Shown: positions 56,821-64,000 of the stretch, piece after piece
How the letters are laid out: each line of letters opens with the position of its first letter
Position numbering within the stretch: the stretch's first letter is position 1
Assembly: GCA_014706385.1 (NCBI GenBank)
Contig: JACGZH010000002.1
Span: forward strand, 620,001 to 684,000
Length of the DNA: 64,000 nucleotides
Origin: Phaffia rhodozyma
Taxonomy: Eukaryota > Basidiomycota > Tremellomycetes > Cystofilobasidiales > Mrakiaceae
Reading direction: 5' to 3'
Made by a program: the position numbers and the translations under genes
The notes under the pieces: generated by a model
The model's input: only the letters and a program-made list of their open reading frames with translations
Database searches by the model: none
Told to the model about the DNA's origin: nothing

Positions 56821-58004
56821 CAGACTAGTTATATGGCCTTGGCTATTAGAAAGCAACCGCAATCGGTGGTGGTCGATACCTGGCCCTTTTGGACTTGGGT
56901 GCCCTCAGATCACGAACCACCAAGATCCCATGGGTCATGGGTTTAGTTTGTGCCAGTCTCAGCGTCAGCCTCAGTGAAACAGCGTCAAACCCTAGCATTC
57001 TCGCCCCTTCGTTCTTCTCCTGATGCAGGGCTAGGTGCAGTATGTTGCGCGATGTGTTCACATCTCTGTTCTACAAAGTCTGAGAGCAAGCATAGATAGA
57101 AGAGAAGACAGAGAATGCGATCAACACTCGAGACACTATCATGAGACACAAGACAGGCACACAACAAATATGTAACAAATCTGACCCACTAGATAGACGC
57201 TTCTACACTCCTTGATTGCCCACGCTTTGCCCCTTCCAGAAAACTCGCCATGGCACTTGGAGCACGCCCTCGACGTCCGACAGTCCCAAACTTTGCGAAT
57301 CTAGAGCAATGGAGAGGCCCTCAGCTTGACAATCAGCATCTTGACAGGACCAGGAGCAAGCTCACGAAAAGACTACGAGAAGGCGGCATCGCCGAAGGTC
57401 AGGAAGGTGCGTGGACGTCCTGCTGACAGACAGAGCGCCACCTTGTGGTATGATTGCTCGCGGCTGATGTGTGCGCCCCAGCGAAGACGTCTCCACCGTC
57501 GAGCGGCGAAGAAGGTCGCGAGTCAGGAGTAGGACTGAGAGTGCGAGACGGGAGCAGCGCGGAGATGATCGAGACTGGTAGATCTGGACGAAGGAAAATC
57601 TAGAGAAAGACGCCGAAGAAAGAAGCCGAAGAAAGACACCGAAATGGGCAAGGCAGTTTGCAAGGTCAGTAAGGCTGTTTGTACAGTCAGCTTGAGCGTG
57701 AGCGGCACTTACCACGGACAGCGGTTGATACTTCCGTACGGTTCTTCATCCACAGCCGCTGTTTCCGAGCGTCTCAGCCCATTCACGCAAAGTGCTTCCA
57801 TGAATCACGAGAGAGCAACCACTGCGTGCCGTGCTCGGCCAGATCGCCGTTGTCAGGAGACATGCCTAGCCCTCCTGCGGTCGTCGAGAGAAGCGTACGA
57901 CAGCCTGAGTCGAGATCCACGACCTCGTCCTCTGGCCACACACTCCACGGAGCATACTTTGCTCGATGACGATCCTTGTCTTTGCCCTCCCATTCCCACT
58001 CGTA
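56821..58004. mobile_element. putative 1.18-kb insertion carrying the dispersed repeat
   Basis: Bounded by exact 13-bp direct repeats GTTGTCTGCTATA. Its left end includes the 259-bp repeat copy B. The right part is more GC-rich than its flanks and on the minus strand holds a gene-like frame ending at 57783-57785 (YAPWSVWPEDEVVDLDSG, then AEHGTQWLLSRDSWKHFA). A further minus-strand open stretch (DEEPYGSINRCPW) ends at a GTAAGT donor near 57713. On the plus strand, a 58-codon frame starts at 57250 (MALGARPRRPTVPNFANLEQ) with a GTGCGT donor inside. No poly-A tail, no LTR and no terminal inverted repeat is visible. A non-autonomous element or captured host sequence are both possible. Confidence 0.5.
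56831..57089. repeat. 259-bp dispersed repeat, copy B
   Basis: Same length and orientation as copy A (17007-17265). It has seven substitutions in the first 55 bp and none that I could find in the rest. It lies inside the putative insertion, 10 bp from its left edge. The minus-strand frame LLSDFVEQRCEHIAQH is shared. Confidence 0.92.
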
Positions 58005-58017
58005 GTTGTCTGCTATA
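58005..58017. repeat. 13-bp direct repeat, right
   Basis: GTTGTCTGCTATA, identical to the copy after the APC8 stop. It borders the right end of the putative insertion. Confidence 0.75.
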
Positions 58018-58240
58018 ACTTGACATACATTCATACTCACGTTGGACGAAAACGAAAATAAAGTATAAAATATATATGTATGTGACATCTTGGTTATCCA
58101 TTTTTGCAATGAAGAAGAAAGAAAGCAAGTGACACAATTATACAACGCGCCGCACGAAAGGTCAAGAAAACGAGGAGGGCTTTCGAACCATGAATTTGAA
58201 AGGTTGTAAGAAATCGAGAACATATCGATACATTCCATTC

Positions 58241-60472
58241 TTATGTGGTCCTTATGTTGTTGCAGACCGTGTCGAAAATTGTCTTGTTGACCGCCAAAGA
58301 AGGCGCGTTGACTTCCACCTTCCAGTTTCCCCATAAATTTGCGATTAGTAGAGCATAGACAAAGTGAGGTAGAAAGAAAGGATGGGCGTACAAAGACATC
58401 CAGAGGACAAGCTCCGGTAGACGAATTCATCTTGTCTCCACATGTCAAGATTGGAAACGGAGCATCATTTAACAAAAATCTAATCCAAGTATCGGTGTTT
58501 GTGGTGTTTGACGAAGTGCATGAGATCCGTTCAGTGATCTATCGATTTTTCCCGCCATATGCGAGAAACAAACCTTCCAGTATATCAGTGTTTACTTGGG
58601 AACAAAAGATTATAGAGATAAAACGGACCATCTTGGCGGCAAAAGGGACTTGTTGTGAGGTCATCCATCGTCGAGTCGCGTTTGGCGCTCCTCTTTCGCT
58701 CGCGGAGATGTTTGGTGTATCTCTGCAACGTCATTATTGGATGCAGTCAATATAAAGACACACGTGTTAGAAGAAGGACAAACAACGAAGAACTGCAAGG
58801 AAAGTCAGAAAATAACTCGCTTTGCCAAGCCCAAAGCAGTCAAAGCTAAATCGATCGTAGTATCATGTCCAAACTCAAGGTATAGATCCGTTGCGTTTCC
58901 GGTAGCGTTTGTTAACCGCTCAATCAGTTTGTTCACATAAACAGATCCAAGGATTGGGCCTAACTCTTGAGGAAGTCCGTAGCCCTGTTTAAGATTTCCA
59001 GATTGTTCATACCCATCAACAGAGATGTTCGATCACAGAAACCAAGGGAGAAAAGACGAACAAAAGCATAGTTCATCAAGAGGTCCAACTCGTATTCGAA
59101 ATCTAGAATTTCTTCGGATTCAAACACTGCACACCAAGGAGTATGACCAACAGCTGCTGTCTCATAAGCGCACGCGTAGAGCATTCCATGAATGCTATCA
59201 GCCTGATCATTAGAGTTGATAAGGTGACGGTTTAAATCAGAAAAGGAATGCCAATCGAAAAGAGGAGGGAGAGAGGAAAACGAACAGTAAAGTTGAAACC
59301 TGGCAGGTCATCGTTGATCCTAGAAACAATCGGAGGGAGGTAGATTGCATTCCAATCGTTCACCGCAGTGAGACCTGTGGATTACGCCAGCCATTCTTAT
59401 TTTCATTTAGCTACAAAGTATACGGATGAGGAGACGGAGAGAGTAAAGACGAACCATAGTCATATTTCCATAACGAACAAGTATCAGAAGGCCTAATCCA
59501 AGAGATTGGGGCAACGGTGGAGGTGAGAGGAACGATTTTTGACTGGTTGGCGTAGTTCCTACCGTTGTATCCCATCTGAAACCACTTGGCGCTCTCGAGA
59601 CTGTTTTTTTAGGCAGGAAACGAAGAACGAAACGACCTTTCTTGTCAGACCATGAAGAAGGAAGAAGACATCGTTGAATTAGAGAGTTTAAGAACGAACA
59701 CTCGATCTTGAGGGCTAGATAGAAGGAGGGAGGTTGAGAACTGAGGGTAAGTTAAGTTGAATTCAACTCCATGATTGAAGAGTTCCTGTCTACCCATTGG
59801 GGTCAGGTTGTCCTCTCCCAAGGTCGGTTTCCAAGCTACATGACACAAGCCCACGTGTTTTGAGGTATTCAACGGCAAAGACAACATAAATGCACAGGAT
59901 GTATTAACGAACAGAATCGAGACATACTTTTTAGAAATTGAAACGGTTCCGACACATTGGCCAGTAGATCATGATGCTCATGCAAGAGTTCGAATACGGC
60001 CTCAATGTATGGAAGCTCGGTAGGAAGTGGGAATCGGGATCCATGCCTGTGCATAAGCTGAACTCTAGAGACACGCCAAAGCCATCAACAACAGCCAGAC
60101 CCATTGGATCATCTTGAGATATAGGAGATATCGGATCTTACTGGTCGACAACACATCCTGCTGGAAGCTCAGTGGTATACCCATTAGAAGGGGCTGAAAA
60201 ATAGGGCGAGAGATTTCCCTGATCAAACGAGGATCGATATGTCAGCCAAAGAACGAAGACATCATCACGAGAAGGGCGGCAAGACTAACGAGATGATTCT
60301 TGACATTCCATTCCCCTTCGTCCGGCTGGTCTCGCTGCCCGATCCGGAGTTTCCGAGCTTCAATCAATGCTTGACCGTCTAAAAGTGATCCGATAGGAGA
60401 AGCAGAGACGAAAGAAGGAGTGATGTTTGCCAGAAGCAAGGCAATATTGGCGATGACTGCAGGTGCTAGCAT
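58241..60472 (-). CDS. secreted histidine acid phosphatase / phytase-like
   Basis: Extracellular phosphomonoesterase of the histidine acid phosphatase family. The start MLAPAVIANIALLLANITPS is a signal peptide; an in-frame TTG upstream is not a start. The catalytic motif is VQLMHRHGSRFPLPTELPYI (RHGxRxP). Then FELGEDNLTPMGRQELFNHG, STSLLLSSPQDRVLESAKWF, GYNGRNYANQSKIVPLTST and GMLYACAYETAAVGHTPWCA. The proton-donor HD motif is FGHDTTIDLALTALGLAK. Next TSQQVPFAAKMV and NDAPFPILTCGDKMNS, then GACPLDVF joined to VEVNAPSLAVNKTIFDTVCN at the C terminus. Several NxS/T sites (NVS, NLT, NQS, NAT) fit a secreted glycoprotein. Catalytic residues are intact. Phytate versus general phosphate ester preference cannot be read. 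It converges with APC8 across the putative insertion. Confidence 0.9.
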
Positions 60473-60810
60473 TCCGTTCAACGTGATCTTTCTTTTGATT
60501 CAGGATACTGTATGGGATGGAGATAGGAGTCGGGTTAGTTTATTTGGGAACGTGAGTTTATAGAACGAAGAGATATTAACCATCGGAGGGGACGGGTAAG
60601 ATAACCAAGGATCACAGAAGTCAAGGAAAATTGGAAATCTAAGATTACACATTAATACCCTATCAGTGTCTCATCAGCCTCTGATACCTGCTAGGTCAGT
60701 TCTGATCCGGCAAAGATGAGTGTGAGTACACATGACTGTTGGATAAGATCCTCATGGTTCTCTCCGATATTCAGGATGTTCATCGGATGCGCGGTCTTGG
60801 CGCGGTGCAC

Positions 60811-60822
60811 ACCACGCGTGGT
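60811..60822. promoter_or_regulatory. 12-bp perfect palindrome ACCACGCGTGGT
   Basis: Self-complementary, contains ACGCGT (the core of the yeast MluI cell-cycle box). It lies about 340 bp upstream of the phosphatase start. Regulatory role inferred from symmetry only. Confidence 0.35.
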
Positions 60823-60902
60823 AATTTGATCGGGCCGACATCGTGCCGATGATGATTACGGAACCGATGTAAACTCTATTGTAACCACACACTCGTCACG
60901 CT

Positions 60903-60908
60903 CACGTG
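60903..60908. promoter_or_regulatory. CACGTG E-box upstream of acid phosphatase
   Basis: CACGTG is the target of Pho4-type bHLH factors that induce acid phosphatases in yeasts. It lies about 430 bp upstream of the secreted phosphatase start. The link is inference; a single 6-mer is weak evidence. Confidence 0.3.
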
Positions 60909-61503
60909 TCACGCCGAGTCTCAACTAGGCTTCTTATTTTTTCTGTCGATTGAGTCTTTGCCTTGCTCTCTTCAACGATATCATCACCTCAACCGTATGG
61001 CTACCTAGATGGCAAAGCTGACGTTCAATTGAAACCGTATTTCTAACCTTTAGTCTTGTATTCATCCTCTTATGTGTTTTCTACCTTCCTATCTCTCCTC
61101 ATAAATCTATTTCTGGGACGTTCGAAGCCGCCTTGGTCTTACCTAGCACCTTTCCTTCGGGAGAGTCGTTTGCTTAAACCCATGATCACCGGCGGTCAAA
61201 ACGTAACCCTAAAGCATTTTCTTGCTTCTCTTCCTATCACTCCCGTTAAAATAACAAACTTTATAAAAGGCGTCCGATTTAGTGTGAAGACGTCTGGGAG
61301 GGAGAGGCATACATCTATTCTCTATCATGTTTTCTTTTCGTTTCTCCTTTCCATCAAGTTTCTTTTCTTCATCTTGTCTATTTTATCGAATGATGTCAAT
61401 TGCAAATAAACGTGTTCACTCGCTCAATCATTCTAGGCCTTTCCCTTCGTCATACTGAGCTTTTTATGAAGACAATCGACCCATCGCATAACATGGCAAC
61501 CGA

Positions 61504-62908
61504 CTACACCTCATCTATTCTGGCTAGTTCTGCCTTTAGTCTTGCTGCTTCCCTTTCGGCCTCGATCAATCTGTCCTTGCCCCGCACGTTTACACGAGAT
61601 ATGAGCAACCATCTCAGAGACCTGTACTATCTTTGAAAAAAGAAAATATGGAAACTCACTTTCGACGCCAGTTATCAGTCTCCCGAACAACTTGTCGTCG
61701 ACCTTCGTCTAGCTTGTCGGACTCTTCTTTTTCCTGAAGTAATGTGAATTCTGGTCGGTCTCGTCTAAGGTTTCATTTCCCAATGCCAAACACATATAGA
61801 CGTTTCTTTCGTCAAACATTGTACCTAAAACTGGAAAGAAACGATGACGGCTACGCACCTTCTAGCTTGGGCAGGTAAAGGCGTCGGCGGGCTACCTTGA
61901 AGTAATGTCAAAAAGTTCTGAGTCGGATTCGTGAATACCAGTTCATCGTACTGATATGAATATACCGGTCCGGTTGGGGGAGGCGGCGGCGGTGGTGGGG
62001 TAGGCGCTGCCGAGTTTGGTGTTGATGTCGATGCTGTTATAGATTGTTGCAATGTCTGTGATGGTGTATTTGATGACGATGCTCCTGTCGTCACTATTCC
62101 TGGCCCCAGGTCTGCCATGCCTGCGCCTCCGTCAGTATTGTTGACATTCACAAAATCCTCAGCAGAACCAGGAGGTGGTAACGGAGGCGGCATCCAATGA
62201 TGCAGCTTGAGTTGATGGGTGATCACAATCGGCTTCTCTCCTGCTTCAGGTACAAACGTCAGTCTGATCTGAAGCGGAAATTCTCCCCATCCTGTTTCTG
62301 TTACTTCGTATGGAGGCCTATCTAAATCTGTTTCCAGTTTGTTCGTTCGTATACACATTCTCCAAGGATAAGCACCTTGAATCTAATAAATCCAAAACGA
62401 AATAAATAAGTCCAGACGTACTTCGATTAGGTTGAGGAAAACTTTCGTGAAGTTTGAAGGTAACCCTCTTAAACAGATAACTCAAATCATCTGCTCCACC
62501 TGGCAAGAAATCGCTATCTTCCGCTCGTTTGGGAGCAGGGACTGACGTGTCAGGTGATGGTGAGGCTGCCGACCGGACAAAGATCGTCCATGTGTGGGTG
62601 TCTGCTTGCACAAAGATTCGATGGAAGCACACGCGACAGAGGCAGTGGTAAGGAAGGAGAGAGAAGGGTATAATGACAAGAGCACCTGCTAAGTTGAGAG
62701 ACACATACGGTTCTCATCTTTGCATCTTAGGCGTTCTTCGGGTGTCAAGAGTCTGGCGAACGAGCCGTAGACAATTGATCTGTGAACGACAATTCCCTGG
62801 TAGAAGCCAGGGAACAACACAAGGCAAAGTAGGATTCAGCGCGATTTAGTTAAAAAGAGACATACAGACAACACGAAAAATGGTGCTTACTCTGACGCGC
62901 TCGGACAT
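61504..62908 (-). CDS. YAF9: YEATS-domain protein Yaf9 (GAS41)
   Basis: Histone acyl-lysine reader shared by the SWR1 and NuA4 complexes. Exon 1 is only six codons (MSERVR, then GTAAGC). The YEATS domain follows: [48 protein letters not shown], then [20 protein letters not shown] and [23 protein letters not shown], with the GWGEF acyl-binding loop intact. A long Pro/Thr/Ser-rich insert follows (poly-Pro near 61985), then [15 protein letters not shown] and a coiled coil ([36 protein letters not shown]). The stop is at 61504-61506. The Pro-rich insert between YEATS domain and coil appears longer than in baker's yeast. About five introns. Confidence 0.92.
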
Positions 62909-63121
62909 GTCAAGAACAGTGACGACCAATGATGATTGTATAGATGGATGGATGGTATGTAAGAATGTTGATGCCGGTGAGAAGGTAGTGAGTACTACCT
63001 TTGGGCTTGCTTATTTAGATAAGCAGTCAGGCTCACTTCAGCCTTGGGAATATTTTGAGAAGTCTTCACTCTCAGTTGTTCAACTCTACACACTTCTCAT
63101 CCGATAACATAACACACAACC
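62909..63121. promoter_or_regulatory. short shared divergent promoter, YAF9 / edge gene
   Basis: 213 bp between two divergent ATGs, the shortest such region here. It should act as a bidirectional promoter. No specific site identified. Confidence 0.5.
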
Positions 63122-64000
63122 ATGGCAATCCCTACGACGACACCAAAGCCGGGATCAAAGCCGAAAACAGAAGCCAAAGCAAGGTACCTCAAGAAAAAGA
63201 AGGAAAAGTCCAAGAAAAGAAAAGCGGCCGCAATCCGAGCGGCTCCGAAGAATAAGCCTGGATCGGCTTCGACACCAATGGCATCAGATGCCGTAGCTGT
63301 AGCTGAAGCCGACGAGGGATCTTCAGATGAGAGCGGTAGTGAAAGTGAAGTTGAGGACAAGAAGGAAGAGCGGTCAAATTGTCATGCTCAGGACATACAA
63401 CAGCAGGTCGAGATCGTCGAGGCTTCTTCACTTCTTGCTCCTTCTTCGGGAATCGACGTAATAGTAGAAGCCAATACAGACGCGAAGGGCACGTCGAATG
63501 AGAAAGGACAGAAGGTAAAGAAGGAGAAGAAAGAAAAGAAGGAGAAGAAGGAGAGAGGGAAAAGAAAACGCGAAGAAGAGGATAAGAGCGTGGAGTCATC
63601 TGTTCTACCTCCTGACGGAAGCGCAGACGGAAAGAAGAAGAAGAAGAAGAAGGAGAATCCTGTTGGAGACAACGGTTTGACATCACTCTCAATAACCTCT
63701 CGACCCTCGATATCTTCTTCCGATCTCTCCGACTCCGACTCTGAATCTGACTCGGACGCGTCTATGCATTCATCAGAATCTCGGCAATCTAGACAAGATA
63801 CTCCTGAGCTTCCTTCACTCACTCCCTTCCCTCTGTCGGCCCCTCTGATTCCCGAACCTACACCTTCTCTGTTGCATCCCCTCACCCTTCCCGCTGCGCT
63901 TCAAACCGCTCGTCTCATCCCTTCCACTCACACTTTGCCTCTGTATACTGCGTCCACCTCTCTCCCACCATCCGAGTCACCAGCAGAACATACTACTTCT
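63122..64000 (+). CDS. N-terminal part of a lysine-rich nucleolar-type protein (runs off window)
   Basis: Starts MAIPTTTPKPGSKPKTEAKA in a good context (CAACCATGG) and stays open to the window edge with no intron. It has a basic head (LKKKKEKSKKRKAAAIR), an acidic Ser patch (DEGSSDESGSESEVED), a Lys-rich block containing GAA repeats (GKKKKKKKEN), then a Ser/Asp-rich stretch and Pro/Leu-rich sequence. This layout is common at the start of DEAD-box ribosome-assembly helicases, for example Dbp6-like proteins, but no domain is reached, so I assign no function. Confidence 0.6.
   Translation, partial: MAIPTTTPKPGSKPKTEAKARYLKKKKEKSKKRKAAAIRAAPKNKPGSASTPMASDAVAVAEADEGSSDESGSESEVEDKKEERSNCHAQDIQQQVEIVEASSLLAPSSGIDVIVEANTDAKGTSNEKGQKVKKEKKEKKEKKERGKRKREEEDKSVESSVLPPDGSADGKKKKKKKENPVGDNGLTSLSITSRPSISSSDLSDSDSESDSDASMHSSESRQSRQDTPELPSLTPFPLSAPLIPEPTPSLLHPLTLPAALQTARLIPSTHTLPLYTASTSLPPSESPAEHTTS

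Larger units (their letters stand above)
60473..61503. other. promoter region of the acid phosphatase and 3' end of YAF9
   Basis: 1.03 kb without a supported gene. Plus-strand frames at 61056-61409 and 61400-61636 lack family similarity; the latter is antisense to the last YAF9 exon. It contains the palindrome at 60811-60822 and the CACGTG at 60903-60908. Confidence 0.55.

Noticed and set aside
58339..58755. 138-codon plus-strand open frame
   Set aside because: Antisense to the acid-phosphatase exons and begins at TTG; the minus strand carries family motifs.
61056..61636. Two plus-strand open frames between acid phosphatase and YAF9
   Set aside because: No family features; the second is antisense to the last YAF9 exon.
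1..64000. CRISPR arrays, bacterial operons, phage or viral genes
   Set aside because: No regularly spaced repeats; all recognised genes are eukaryotic and spliced.

Overview
The window is nuclear DNA from an intron-dense fungus. Nearly every gene is cut by several short GT-AG introns, often tens of bases long. Coding is dense on both strands, and the gene set is eukaryotic (anaphase-promoting complex, SSU processome, YEATS protein, Sac1, SARAF). Intron density, protein flavour and retention of a mitochondrial ClpP together suggest a basidiomycete, perhaps a yeast of the Tremellomycetes such as the Phaffia/Cystofilobasidiales group. The organism is my inference; no marker gene settles it. All exon structures were assembled by hand from frame continuity, splice signals and family similarity.

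Layout. 0-5 kb: a possible small gene, pICln and mitochondrial ClpP (all minus), then about 2 kb of GC- and pyrimidine-rich non-coding DNA. 5-9 kb: the WD40-cyclophilin PPWD1 (+). 10-16 kb: a 943-residue membrane-anchored protein of unknown function and a RAD51 paralogue (both minus). 16-18.5 kb: gene-poor DNA with a dispersed repeat. 18.5-31 kb: tRNA 2'-phosphotransferase TPT1 (-), a prion-like/vWA protein (+), bystin ENP1 (-), licensing factor CDT1 (+) and WD40 protein SKI8 (+). 30.7-41 kb: an AhpC/TSA-like protein with long disordered tails (-), a UvrD-type helicase with a mitochondrial-looking N terminus (+) and TRAP-alpha/IRC22 (-). 41-48 kb: a very large FHA protein with Ki-67-like features (-) and SARAF (-). 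49-57 kb: SAC1 (+), IMP3 (-) and APC8/CDC23 (+). 57-58 kb: an apparent 1.18-kb insertion flanked by 13-bp direct repeats and carrying the second copy of the dispersed repeat. 58-64 kb: a secreted histidine acid phosphatase (-), YAF9 (-) and the start of a lysine-rich nucleolar-type protein running off the edge (+).

The genes do not form one pathway. Two themes recur: ribosome small-subunit assembly (ENP1, IMP3) and chromosome replication, repair or cycle functions (CDT1, RAD51 paralogue, helicase, Ki-67-like protein, APC8, YAF9). Several neighbours are divergent pairs sharing an upstream region: ClpP/PPWD1, TPT1/vWA, ENP1/CDT1, AhpC-like/helicase, IMP3/APC8 and YAF9/edge gene. The least explained parts are the 259-bp repeat and its insertion, the 3.2-5.2 kb non-coding block, the 943-residue protein and the Ki-67-like protein.
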